Assembly: GCA_028293625.1 (NCBI GenBank)
Contig: JAQGOL010000024.1
Location: 248,001 to 312,000, forward strand
From: Chthoniobacteraceae bacterium
Lineage (GTDB): Bacteria > Verrucomicrobiota > Verrucomicrobiia > Chthoniobacterales > Chthoniobacteraceae
Length of the DNA: 64,000 bases
Direction: 5' to 3'
In this document: positions 20,039 to 28,044 of the stretch, in pieces
How the letters are laid out: each line of letters begins with the position of its first letter
Position numbering within the stretch: the first letter of the stretch is position 1
The notes under the pieces: generated by a model
Databases searched by the model: none
Told to the model about the DNA's origin: nothing
Seen by the model: the letters and a program-made list of their open reading frames with translations, nothing else
Translations under genes and position numbers: made by a program

Positions 20039-21010
20039 TCACACAATCAGCATGCAATCGCCGTAGCTGTAGAAACGATAGCGTTCCCGCACCGCTTCCG
20101 CGTAGGCTTCGAGGGCAAACTCGCGCCCGGCAAAGGCGCTTACCAGCATCAACAGGGTTGATTTTGGCAGATGGAAATTGGTCAGCAGGCCGCCAATGAC
20201 CCGGAGCTGGCTGGGCGGATAAATGAAGATGTCGGTGGCGCCTTCGCCGGCTTTTAATGGAAGGCCGCACGCTTCAAGCACCCGCGTGGTCGTGGTCCCC
20301 ACCGCAATGATCCGTTTCGCCGCATTGATCGCCGCGGCTGCTTCACTGGAAACCCGGTAGCGTTCCGAATGCATCCGGTGCTCGGAAAGCGACTCCACCT
20401 GGACCGGCCGAAACGTCCCGACGCCGACGTGCAAGGTCAGAAACGCGTGCGGCACCCGGGCCAGGATTTCCGGCGTGAAATGGAGTCCTGCGGTCGGGGC
20501 AGCCACGGCGCCGCGTTCGCTCGCATAAACGGTCTGGTACCGCTCGGCGTCGGCCGCTTCCACCTCGCGCTCAAAATAAGGCGGCAGCGGCAGTTCCCCC
20601 GCCTGGTCGAGATCGATTGGACGGTCAAAGGCAATGATGCGTTCGCCTTCCGGACAGATTTCCAGCACCTCGCCGGTGGCCCCCATGACCGTCACTTTTC
20701 TCCCGATCCGCATCCGGCGTCCCGGTTTAACCAGGCATTTCCAGACGTTTTCACGCACCGCTTCAAGGAAGAGGAGCTCAATCTGGCCATCATCGGAGTA
20801 AACCCGCGCGGGAATAACCCGGGTGTCATTGAGGACGACCAGATCGCCGTCGCGAAGGAACGTGGGAAACTCGGCGAAATGCCGGTGCTCGATCCGTTGT
20901 TCGGCGCGGTAAAGCACCATCATTCGCGAATCGTCGCGGCGCGGCAGGGGATGCCTGGCGATGAGTTCTTCCGGAAGCGGATAGTCGTAGTCGCGGGTAA
21001 AAGCGCTCAC
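20039..21010 (-). CDS. queA: tRNA preQ1(34) S-adenosylmethionine ribosyltransferase-isomerase
   Basis: A 323-residue QueA that transfers the ribosyl part of SAM to preQ1 in queuosine synthesis. Family signatures include YDYPLPEELIARHPLP, DGDLVVLNDTRVIPAR, PPYFEREVEAADAERYQTVYA, the GAVAAPTAGLHFTPE block, LHVGVGTFRPV and GLLTNFHLPKSTLLMLVSAF. It is slightly shorter than typical (about 340-350) but all motifs are there. No other queuosine gene is adjacent. Confidence 0.96.
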   Translation of the reverse strand: MSAFTRDYDYPLPEELIARHPLPRRDDSRMMVLYRAEQRIEHRHFAEFPTFLRDGDLVVLNDTRVIPARVYSDDGQIELLFLEAVRENVWKCLVKPGRRMRIGRKVTVMGATGEVLEICPEGERIIAFDRPIDLDQAGELPLPPYFEREVEAADAERYQTVYASERGAVAAPTAGLHFTPEILARVPHAFLTLHVGVGTFRPVQVESLSEHRMHSERYRVSSEAAAAINAAKRIIAVGTTTTRVLEACGLPLKAGEGATDIFIYPPSQLRVIGGLLTNFHLPKSTLLMLVSAFAGREFALEAYAEAVRERYRFYSYGDCMLIV

Positions 21011-21022
21011 TCGATTGCAAGA

Positions 21023-23626
21023 TCAGACGGCAGCCTTGGCACGGCCGCGCTCACCGTGGACGCGCTGCAAATCGCATCGGTTCGCGGCGGCGATGACCAG
21101 GTCGGCCACGCGGCGTTTAAGCCGCCAGGCGCGTGCGTAAATGACAAAGGCAAAGACGATATAAGCCGTCCACCACCAGATGTCGCCCGCAAGATTATGC
21201 TTGGAGGCAAACGCCTGGCGGTAAAGCAAGGCCGAGAGCGCGATGAAATTGGTGAGGAACGTGGTGACGACCATTTTATAGCGCAGTTGCACCCGGGTCA
21301 GGCACTTCGGCCCACCGTGATACTCGGTCACGGTGTGTAACTTGATGATCCACCAGACATTGCCGTAGATCTGCACGTCCCAGCTCTTCCAACCGGTATC
21401 GGCCGAGTAACGCCACCCTTCGCCTTCCAGAAGCGCAAAGATTTCCGTGAGCAGGCTTTCACGGCCCTGGCCTGTTTCATTCCAGAAATTGAGCCGTGAA
21501 ATGCTTCCGGCATGGCTGGCTGCAGTGACGCCGCGCTCGGGGGCCGCGATGACTTCCGCCGGAGTGCGTTTGTATTTGAGCCAGGTAAAGTAGCGCGCCC
21601 ATCCGCGGCCGAGCGGCTGCATGAAAGCCAGGAACGCCACCAGCAGACGTGCGCGGATGGTGTCAAACTTCGTTTCAATGCGGGCATTGACCATGTAACT
21701 GAGCCCGACAAGGAACGTGCCGCCAATCATCAGCAATGGAACAATGCGCAGATTCGGGAAAGCCACGGTCACCAGGAAAATGAAAACCGTGAGCCCAACC
21801 CACTCAATGCTCCCGAGATAATTGGCCACCGCGCTTTGGGAAGCCGGGTAGATCGACTGGAAAAGTCCCTGCCCGAAAACACCGTGGTAAATGACAGGCC
21901 GATTCAACAGCCATGTAAACCGCGGCGCTCCGTAAATCTGCCCTTTCCATTTGGCCTGCCCGGTTGGCCCGAAAAAGATGAGGTGTTTAAAACGCAGCAT
22001 CGCCTCCGCTTCGCCATAACCTTCCTGCTGTTTGCGGAATGCCTGGAGCGTGAACCGCCGGTAATGCCAGACAATCGCACTGGGACTAAATGCGATGACT
22101 CCGCCGTTTGTCTGGAGCCGCCAGCAAAAATCGACGTCATCGCCCGCTTTCCGGTATTCAATATCAAATCCGCCGACGCTCTCAAACGCCCAGCGATGAA
22201 ATGCCATGTTGCACCCGGGAATGTGTTCGGCCACCACGTCGGTCAGGAGCACGTGGCTCGGTCCACCGGGCGCGGCGCAGACAGCCGCCTGAATCCAGCT
22301 CACGGCCGGCGGGGAAATGTTCGGGCCGCCGACTCCCGCATAATCGCCGCTCAACAACGTGCCAACCAGATAATAGAGCCAGTCGGGATCGGGCATGCAG
22401 TCCGAATCGGTGTAGGCAAAGATTTCTCCCAACGCGGCGTGCGCGCCGGCATTGCGCGCGTAGCTCAATCCCATGTTCGGCTGCACGATGCTCTGAAACT
22501 CAGGAAGCGAACGCAACGGATCGGCGCACCGCTCCTCCAGCCACGTTTTGACAATCTCCTGGGTGCGATCTTTTGAACCGTCATCCACCAGTACGATTTC
22601 AAAGTTGGGATAACTCACGTTATCGAGCGCTCGCAGACAATCGCCCAGTGTCTGGCCGCCATTGTAGCTGCAAACAATGACCGACACCTTCGGATATGCC
22701 CGCAGTTTCACCCGCGCAGTGACCGAATCCTCCCCGGCAAGCTTCTCTTTTAAAACATGGAAAGCCTGCTTCGGCTCCCGATCGCGGGTTACCAGGCCGA
22801 ACTCCCAGTCGGTGATCTCATGGCCGCCAGTGAACCATTCGTCGGTCCACGAAAAGAAAATCGTCCCGGCGGCGCCCCCTTTGACAACGACATCGAGGTG
22901 CCAGTCGAGCACGTCGGCTTGCATCTCCTGGCCCTTTCTCTGCGTATCGAGGCCGAACTCGCCAAGGATCAGCGGTTTATCTTCCGCCAGGTTCTGCAGC
23001 CGCGCCAGGTAACGCTCAAAATCCCCGCGCCGCTCCAAATAGACGTTAAACGTGTAAAAATCGACGTTCTGGGGAAGGAGATATTCGGTCGGCGGATAGC
23101 TCGCGTAGCTGTAGAGCGGCCGGGGATCGGTCTCGCGCGCCACGGCGATGAGCTTTTCCAGAAACTCGATGACACGCGGCGCTCCCAGCCAGCGCACCAT
23201 CGTGGTCGGCACTTCATTCCCAACCAGATACGCAAAGATGGCCGGGTGCCCTTTATGTTTGGCCACCGCATTCCGCACCGTCTGGATGATCTGGGCGCGC
23301 AGCTTTCGGTCATTCAGGAACTCCACGTGCTGTGTCCACGGGATGGAAATAAGCACGCGCAGGCCAAATTCAGCCGCCAAATCAAGCAGCCATCCGGGCG
23401 GCGCATGGTAAAGCCGGATCAGGTTGACGCCTAACTCGCGCATCAACGCAAAATCGATGCGCGCCTGTTCAGGAGTGGAAATCAGGTCGCCATCCGTGTT
23501 GGGCCGGAATGGACCGTAGGTGACTCCTTTTAAAAACCATTTGCGGTCACCTTCAAAAAAGAATTTCGCGTGAACTCGAATCGGTTCGAGCATGGAGACG
23601 GACGGGACGCTAAGGGTGGCTGGCAT
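21023..23626 (-). CDS. Glycoside hydrolase-like barrel fused to GT2 glycosyltransferase with membrane helices
   Basis: An 867-residue fusion. Residues 20-300 look like a clan GH-A TIM barrel of the GH2/GH5 kind: LKGVTYGPFRPN, ELGVNLIRLYH, the acid/base Glu138 in LVGNEVP, Glu223 as likely nucleophile in ILGEFGLD, and FFSWTDEWF. Residues 312-560 are a family 2 glycosyltransferase with SVIVCSYNGG, VLVDDGSKDRT, the D-x-D-type TDSDC (407-409) and GDDVDFCWRL. About 640-690 and 800-845 are membrane helices. One chain may therefore elongate and trim or anchor a surface polysaccharide. Barrel and GT2 topology relative to the membrane cannot be decided here. No polysaccharide operon surrounds it. Confidence 0.85.
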   Translation of the reverse strand: MPATLSVPSVSMLEPIRVHAKFFFEGDRKWFLKGVTYGPFRPNTDGDLISTPEQARIDFALMRELGVNLIRLYHAPPGWLLDLAAEFGLRVLISIPWTQHVEFLNDRKLRAQIIQTVRNAVAKHKGHPAIFAYLVGNEVPTTMVRWLGAPRVIEFLEKLIAVARETDPRPLYSYASYPPTEYLLPQNVDFYTFNVYLERRGDFERYLARLQNLAEDKPLILGEFGLDTQRKGQEMQADVLDWHLDVVVKGGAAGTIFFSWTDEWFTGGHEITDWEFGLVTRDREPKQAFHVLKEKLAGEDSVTARVKLRAYPKVSVIVCSYNGGQTLGDCLRALDNVSYPNFEIVLVDDGSKDRTQEIVKTWLEERCADPLRSLPEFQSIVQPNMGLSYARNAGAHAALGEIFAYTDSDCMPDPDWLYYLVGTLLSGDYAGVGGPNISPPAVSWIQAAVCAAPGGPSHVLLTDVVAEHIPGCNMAFHRWAFESVGGFDIEYRKAGDDVDFCWRLQTNGGVIAFSPSAIVWHYRRFTLQAFRKQQEGYGEAEAMLRFKHLIFFGPTGQAKWKGQIYGAPRFTWLLNRPVIYHGVFGQGLFQSIYPASQSAVANYLGSIEWVGLTVFIFLVTVAFPNLRIVPLLMIGGTFLVGLSYMVNARIETKFDTIRARLLVAFLAFMQPLGRGWARYFTWLKYKRTPAEVIAAPERGVTAASHAGSISRLNFWNETGQGRESLLTEIFALLEGEGWRYSADTGWKSWDVQIYGNVWWIIKLHTVTEYHGGPKCLTRVQLRYKMVVTTFLTNFIALSALLYRQAFASKHNLAGDIWWWTAYIVFAFVIYARAWRLKRRVADLVIAAANRCDLQRVHGERGRAKAAV

Positions 23627-23764
23627 GGAGAAGCGCGATTTCTAAAGGTGCGGGCCGTTCACGGCAACCCTGCGCAGTATCGAATTTGGAATTCGCACGC
23701 CGTCGGGAACCGAACAGACCAAATCAACAGGGATTAAGCGGCGGACAAATGGGGTGCGGATGCC

Positions 23765-25036
23765 TCAGGCACCCAGTGCGCGTTCGACAATTTGCGCGGT
23801 CTTCACCAAGTCCTCGCTCGTGTGGGCCAGCGACAGAAAGCCTGCTTCAAACTGTGATGGCGCAAAGTAGACGCCCGCTTCCCGGCACGCATGGAAATAC
23901 CTGGCGAACCCGGCGCGATCGCTGCGTTGGGCGTCGGCAAGATTCCAGACTTCGCCACTGGTGAAGTAGAGGCAGAACATCGAGCCGATCCGCTGGAAGA
24001 CATAATCGCGGCCCGCTTTTTTCAAGGCAACCCGCGTCCCCTCTTCAAATTCCGCGCCGATCGCCTCGAGCTTGTCCCAAGCATTGAGCCGTTCTAGCTC
24101 GTGCAACTGGGCCAGCCCGGCCGCCATTGCCAACGGGTTGCCGGAAAGAGTGCCGGCCTGGTAGACGGGCCCGTCAGGCGAGAGCTGGTCCATGATTTCA
24201 GCCCTTCCGCCAAAAGCTCCCACCGGCAGGCCGCCGCCGATGATCTTGCCCAGCGCCGTCAGGTCGGGAGTAATGCCGCACCGTTCCTGATACCCGCCAC
24301 GGGCAAGCCGGAATCCGGTCATGACTTCATCGAAAATAAGAAGCGCGTCGTAGGCGCTGCAAAGCTCCCTCAGTAATTCAAGGAAACCGGGCCGCGGCAG
24401 ATAAAGCCCCGCGTTGGCTGGAATCGGCTCAACAATAACGGCGGCAATCTGGCTGCCTTCACGGGCGAAAATGGCGCGCAATGCCTCGGGATCATTGAAA
24501 GGGAGGGTGATCGTCAGTTGCGCCAGGGCTGCGGGGACACCGGCGCTGTCAGGCTGCCCATGGGTAAGCGCGCCGCTGCCCGCTTTTACCAGAAGCGAGT
24601 CGACGTGCCCATGGTAGCACCCTTCAAATTTTACGATCTTGTCGCGTCCGGTAAATCCGCGTGCAAGCCGGATGCTCGACATGGTCGCCTCGGTGCCGCT
24701 GTTGACCATGCGGACTTTTTTAATGGACGGAACCCACTCTGTGATTGTGCGCGCCATCTCCACCTCAAGCGGGTTGGGAATTCCGAAGCTGACTCCTTTC
24801 AAGGCAGCCGCCGCGATCGCTTCCTGGATCACACCTGGGGCATGGCCGAGGATCGCGGGTCCCCACGTTCCGACATAATCAATGTATTCCTTTCCCTCGA
24901 TGTCCCAGATATGGGCCCCTTTGGCCCGATCTACAAAAAAGGGTTCGCCGCCCACACCGCGAAAAGCGCGCACGGGAGAATTAACGCCGCCGGGAATGTA
25001 TCGACGGGCTTCAGCAAAAAGGGTTTGGGAAGTCAT
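23765..25036 (-). CDS. hemL: Glutamate-1-semialdehyde 2,1-aminomutase
   Basis: A 423-residue PLP enzyme that makes 5-aminolevulinate in the C5 heme pathway. It has YIPGGVNSPVRAFRGVGG, NSGTEATMSSIRLARG, FEGCYHGHVDSLLVKAGSG, IFDEVMTGFR and the PLP lysine in LGKIIGGGLPVGAFGG. The product is of standard length. It is the last minus-strand housekeeping gene before tRNA-Cys; hemA and hemB are not nearby. Confidence 0.97.
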   Translation of the reverse strand: MTSQTLFAEARRYIPGGVNSPVRAFRGVGGEPFFVDRAKGAHIWDIEGKEYIDYVGTWGPAILGHAPGVIQEAIAAAALKGVSFGIPNPLEVEMARTITEWVPSIKKVRMVNSGTEATMSSIRLARGFTGRDKIVKFEGCYHGHVDSLLVKAGSGALTHGQPDSAGVPAALAQLTITLPFNDPEALRAIFAREGSQIAAVIVEPIPANAGLYLPRPGFLELLRELCSAYDALLIFDEVMTGFRLARGGYQERCGITPDLTALGKIIGGGLPVGAFGGRAEIMDQLSPDGPVYQAGTLSGNPLAMAAGLAQLHELERLNAWDKLEAIGAEFEEGTRVALKKAGRDYVFQRIGSMFCLYFTSGEVWNLADAQRSDRAGFARYFHACREAGVYFAPSQFEAGFLSLAHTSEDLVKTAQIVERALGA

Positions 25037-25144
25037 TGAAATGGGATGGCGTTTGAGTCTGAAAGGTTTTCTCCAAACTGCCAGAGTCGAGTCGCGTCGA
25101 ATCGCGCTTTGCGAAGGGAAGCCGGTAAATTTTCATCAAGTGCG

Positions 25145-25173
25145 TTGACGAGCGCGCAAAGTTTCACTACCTA
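25145..25173 (+). promoter_or_regulatory. Candidate tRNA-Cys promoter
   Basis: TTGACG at 25145-25150 is followed after 17 nt by TACCTA at 25168-25173, 17 nt before the mature tRNA 5' end. The -35 is good, the -10 weak; position relative to the tRNA is right. Confidence 0.4.
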
Positions 25174-25190
25174 AGCCTCTCTTCTGCAAT

Positions 25191-25265
25191 GGCGGGGTAG
25201 CCAAGTGGTAAGGCTCGGCTCTGCAAAAGCCGCATTCGGGGGTTCGATTCCCCCCCCCGCCTCCA
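25191..25265 (+). tRNA. tRNA-Cys (anticodon GCA)
   Basis: A complete cloverleaf: acceptor GGCGGGG (25191-25197) pairs with CCCCGCC (25255-25261), D arm GCC/GGC around AAGTGGTAA, anticodon stem CGGCT/AGCCG with loop CTGCAAA (GCA at 25223-25225), T arm GGGGG-TTCGATT-CCCCC. The discriminator is T at 25262 and CCA is encoded at 25263-25265. The U73 discriminator and GCA anticodon are identity elements for CysRS. Confidence 0.98.
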
Positions 25266-25440
25266 TTGTACAGCCCCAGAGGGTTACGCCAAAACCCCGG
25301 CCCGAGCGGCGAAAGTGCAAACTTGTCCGCGAGTATTCGCCCTTGTTCAAGGGTGTTCGAGAGCGTTCAAGCTCATATTCACTACGACTGGCACAGGCTC
25401 AGTTTCACCCGTCCCTTACTCCTCATTGGTTTAAGCAGTT

Positions 25441-25971
25441 TCATTCCGGGCTGCGCCGGAACAAAATTTCAGGGTTAGGCGCGTTGGATGTGAGTGAAGC
25501 AAACGCCGGGGAAAACCATCCGCGCGCGAATGCAAAAGATAGAATAACGCACAGGACGCCCAAGAGAGTGAGTAACATGCCAAGCGCACGGAGTCCGGTG
25601 CCGCTGCCAGGCAGCATGACGCGCCAACCGCTGAGAAAGAATGCAAGGGCCAGTAATCCGAAGACAATGGGCGAAATGATGAATGGGGCTGAGCTGACAT
25701 AAAGAATGCCATCACGCTCGTTGATAACGAGATGCTTGGTGGCCGCGATCATGTCGAAGACCTCGCACGGAGTTTTGTCATCCACGCGCAGGGTGACCTT
25801 GCCGCTGATCTCGCTGGCGATGATGAGCTTGATGTTTCCTTGGAGGGCAAGCGCGCGAAGGGCAACTGAGATATCGTCGTCCTGAAAGTCGTAGAGACGC
25901 GAAACTCCGGGAGAAAGCTGCGCGTGCGCCGAGACCGCGAAGAAGAGTAGAAGTAATAGCAGTTGGTTCAT
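25441..25971 (-). CDS. Secreted STN-domain protein with C-terminal membrane helices
   Basis: A 176-residue protein with a signal peptide (MNQLLLLLLFFAVSAHAQ), then a short secretin/TonB N-terminal (STN) domain, FQDDDISVALRALALQGNIK, SGKVTLRVDDKTPCEVFDMI and a strand ending ILYVSS. Two hydrophobic segments follow (IISPIVFGLLALAFFLSGW and LRALGMLLTLLGVLCVILSFAFA). The ATG at 25971 is chosen because the signal peptide starts there; the frame is open up to 26037. The last residues (ILFRRSPE) are encoded by a repeat also found at 26379-26411, so the 3' end may have been replaced. The STN domain alone, with no barrel, suggests a sensing or adaptor role. Confidence 0.7.
   Translation of the reverse strand: MNQLLLLLLFFAVSAHAQLSPGVSRLYDFQDDDISVALRALALQGNIKLIIASEISGKVTLRVDDKTPCEVFDMIAATKHLVINERDGILYVSSAPFIISPIVFGLLALAFFLSGWRVMLPGSGTGLRALGMLLTLLGVLCVILSFAFARGWFSPAFASLTSNAPNPEILFRRSPE
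25444..25476. repeat. Dispersed 33-bp repeat, copy 1
   Basis: This 33-bp segment and 26379-26411 match at 29 of 33 positions in the same orientation. Both contain the hairpin TTCCGG-N6-CCGGAA. Copy 1 is followed at once by GTTAGGC (25474-25480 overlapping its end), which fits the integron attC R' consensus, and preceded by GTTTAAG (25429-25435), one base from the R'' consensus. Confidence 0.75.
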
Positions 25972-26137
25972 AGGATGCGCGTGGCAACGCCTCATATTAT
26001 GATTGGACAGCCGCTGACTTTCCGAGCCTTTACGCACCCAAAAGGGGGATTGGCACCTCTCAAGCTACCGGCATTGGCAACGCCTGTTTACTGTGCCCAA
26101 AGAAAAACTTCATTTATAGGGCTATTATGTTATCTGC

Positions 26138-26320
26138 TCATGACCGCCTTCCGAACAGCAGAGCGGCCAATGCACCGAGTCCCCAGCCGCCGAAAGCGCA
26201 GACGTTCATGTGTCCGGTCATAAATCCCATGCTAACTCCGAAGGTAGTGCCCACCGCAACGGCCATCCACCAAGGGAACAAACCGTTCTTGCGTTCATTT
26301 TGATTCTTCGGATTGGGCAT
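26138..26320 (-). CDS. Small membrane protein, 60 residues, unknown
   Basis: From the ATG at 26320 the product is polar for 13 residues (MPNPKNQNERKNG) and then has two short hydrophobic segments separated by a turn (WWMAVAVGTTFGVSMGFMTG and VCAFGGWGLGALAALLFG) ending in two Arg. The Gly-rich second helix resembles small holin-like or stress membrane peptides, but I do not recognise a family. The frame is open to 26362. It lies in a row of small same-direction genes behind tRNA-Cys. Confidence 0.5.
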   Translation of the reverse strand: MPNPKNQNERKNGLFPWWMAVAVGTTFGVSMGFMTGHMNVCAFGGWGLGALAALLFGRRS

Positions 26321-26378
26321 ATTGCGAGTGATGTGAATTGCCTGAAAAACGAGCTTTGGCAATGCGTGGCGCTGGGAA

Positions 26379-26411
26379 TTCCGGGGTGCGCCGGAACGAA
26401 ACTCCAGGGTT
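26379..26411. repeat. Dispersed 33-bp repeat, copy 2
   Basis: Partner of 25444-25476 (four differences). It is followed by GTTTAAC (26409-26415) and GTGCCTTTAGGCGG, which resembles the 3' side of Vibrio-type attC sites. Between the two copies lie the STN gene and the 60-residue membrane gene. Confidence 0.75.
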
Positions 26412-26468
26412 TAACGTGCCTTTAGGCGGACGTGGACCAGGCGAATAGCATGACGCATCAGCCAGGAT

Positions 26469-26840
26469 TCAGTAGTTACGTGATTTTGCGACGACCTGGA
26501 AATTGTCTTTATAAACGATCATGCCCGGGCGGCTTGTGGTGAGTGTCGCTACTTGAAAATCTGAATCCTCGAGGATCGCGATCACTTCGCGAAATACCCA
26601 AATCCATTCCTTTGCGGTATCTTTAAACCAACAAACATGATCGGCGTTCCATCCGTTCTTCCTGAATGGAGGGCATGGCATATCACGGTTGAGTCGCTCG
26701 AAAATCTCCTGAGCATAGTCGACATGATAATCCGGCAGCCGCCCTGCTTCTCCAAGCATCCGCAGACTCGCAATAACGCCTGTGCATCGAGTCGGACATG
26801 AATGATCAGAACGCACAATGAAGCGAATGTAACGGGTCAT
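26469..26840 (-). CDS. Hypothetical protein, 123 residues
   Basis: An ORF from the ATG at 26840 with balanced composition and a protein-like pattern (RYIRFIVRSDHSCPTRCTG, ARQEIFERLNRDMPCPPF-like middle, WFKDTAKEWIWVFREVIAIL, PGMIVYKDNFQVVAKS). The end reads as a helix followed by two strands. I do not recognise the family. It starts only 15 nt after the stop of the NTF2-like gene, in the same direction, and ends about 55 bp from repeat copy 2. Confidence 0.6.
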   Translation of the reverse strand: MTRYIRFIVRSDHSCPTRCTGVIASLRMLGEAGRLPDYHVDYAQEIFERLNRDMPCPPFRKNGWNADHVCWFKDTAKEWIWVFREVIAILEDSDFQVATLTTSRPGMIVYKDNFQVVAKSRNY

Positions 26841-26855
26841 TCTTTGTCGAACAGG

Positions 26856-27242
26856 TTAGGTCGGGCGGTCAGGTGGACAGACTTCCATGGCTTGGATCAA
26901 GCCGTGCGCCATGGTGAAACGATGACCAACGCGCTCATCGGCAAGAATGGTTCCAGCCATGTCGCGCACGACCTGATGCACCTCGACCAATATCCGCTCG
27001 GCGTCCTCCACGTGAAAAGCTAGCGGCTCCACATTCGGGTTAATCTCACTCCACTGCTCCGTCCAGTAAGCGCGGACCTCGTTTGGGCCACGGACAAAAC
27101 CGCCTTTGAACGCTCGCGGCCAAGCCACGTCCGGCGTCATAAGGGGGACGGCGGCGTCAATGTCCCGTGCGTTGAAGGCCGCGTAGGCTGCGCGGAGTAG
27201 TTCGATTTGTGGTGAAGAGTTATCTGGTGGTCTGCTTGGCAT
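26856..27242 (-). CDS. SnoaL/NTF2-like protein
   Basis: A 128-residue protein of the NTF2-like (SnoaL, ketosteroid-isomerase) cone fold: LLRAAYAAFNARDIDAAVPLMTPDVAW, then RGPNEVRAYWTEQWSEINPNVEPLAF and HQVVRDMAGTILADERVGHRFTM. Members bind or isomerise small hydrophobic molecules and many are of unknown function. The ATG at 27242 gives MPSRPPDNSS; a start at 27263 is possible. Its stop lies inside ACCTAAC, an R''-like heptamer. Confidence 0.75.
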   Translation of the reverse strand: MPSRPPDNSSPQIELLRAAYAAFNARDIDAAVPLMTPDVAWPRAFKGGFVRGPNEVRAYWTEQWSEINPNVEPLAFHVEDAERILVEVHQVVRDMAGTILADERVGHRFTMAHGLIQAMEVCPPDRPT

Positions 27243-27356
27243 AAGTGTGAGTAGCAAAGTCATAGAATGTTTCTATAACCCAACATCCTTATTGGGAGTA
27301 GTTGCCTTTTCGAGCGTTTATATGTCCGAATAGCGAAGGGGCAATACTCAAGCGAC

Positions 27357-27373
27357 AGGCGTTGGCAACGCCT
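27357..27373. repeat. Palindrome with a motif repeated in the cluster
   Basis: AGGCGTT and AACGCCT flank a 3-nt centre. The GGCAACGCCT part recurs at 25983-25992 and 26076-26085, all in the spaces between the small genes. AACGCCT/GGCGTT elements are typical of integron attC sites, but may also belong to a REP-like family. Confidence 0.55.
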
Positions 27374-27515
27374 GAACCCGGTTAGGAATTGCTCGGTTAC
27401 GGTCAGATGACGACTTGTGAACCCGAGAGCCAGCGAGGGCAGCTGACCCTCAGAAATGTATGGGCACTAGCGAAGAACCTGTGAAAATCGCGTAGCTGCC
27501 AATGACCACTGCTCC

Positions 27516-27686
27516 ATGAAACTTTCTACCGCAATCTCCGCCGCTGCTTTCCTTGTCGTTCTGATATTCGCTGTCTCAAACCGGTACACTCTCTCCGAGG
27601 ATGGCCAGATGAGGTTAGACCGCTGGACGGGAAAATCCCGTCTGCTTATCAGTCCGCCTGAGACTGTTCCAATCGCCAAACCGTGA
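27516..27686 (+). CDS. Small single-pass membrane protein, 56 residues
   Basis: A plus-strand ORF of 57 codons: MKLSTAISAAAFLVVLIFAV is a signal-anchor, followed by a short tail with MRLDRWTGKSRLL and a Pro-rich end. The RLDRWTG pattern occurs in many small bacterial inner-membrane proteins of the type 'Y-R-L-D-R-W-T-G', whose role is not known to me. Base composition and the coherent topology argue that this is real and that the longer minus-strand frame over it (27467-27742) is the shadow. A hairpin with arms GCCGCGAGA and TCTCGGCGGC starts 20 nt after the stop. Confidence 0.65.
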   Translation: MKLSTAISAAAFLVVLIFAVSNRYTLSEDGQMRLDRWTGKSRLLISPPETVPIAKP

Positions 27687-28044
27687 CGCCCCAGGAACAG
27701 ACTGGCGCCGCGAGACGCAATCTCGGCGGCCGGAGTAGCCAATCTCTAGTCTGGATTTAGAAAACGTGGCCAAGCCGGTTTCCGGCCCGGCTCGAAGTCA
27801 GCGGCCTGCTTGACTTGGCGCATCCGGCTCAAAAGGTGTGCGCGTTGATGCTGTGGGGAACGAACGGTCTAAAAGAGTGCTATTCCTCTCCAACTATTTA
27901 CTCATCTCTTAAGTCCCCACTCTGCTCGTGGAGAGTATAAACCTGCTTTCCTCTCGCTGGCGTGTAGCATGAAGATTGTTCCAACCGGCTTCCTGGCCGC
28001 GCTCAAAGTTCGAGTCAGCAATAGCGCCCCGGCCATCAAATAGA
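27687..28044. other. Gap with no clear gene
   Basis: Apart from the hairpin at 27707-27730, I see no gene. Two stretches, near 27774 (CCGGTTTCCGGCCCGGCTC) and 27990 (CCGGCTTCCTGGCCGCGCTC), are similar and may be decayed copies of one element. Confidence 0.4.

Noticed and set aside
25963-26223. 86-codon plus-strand frame
   Set aside because: Arg-rich without pattern and crosses the repeat-bearing spacer between two better minus-strand genes.
27467-27742. 91-codon minus-strand frame
   Set aside because: Shadow of the plus-strand 56-residue membrane protein, which has a coherent signal-anchor.
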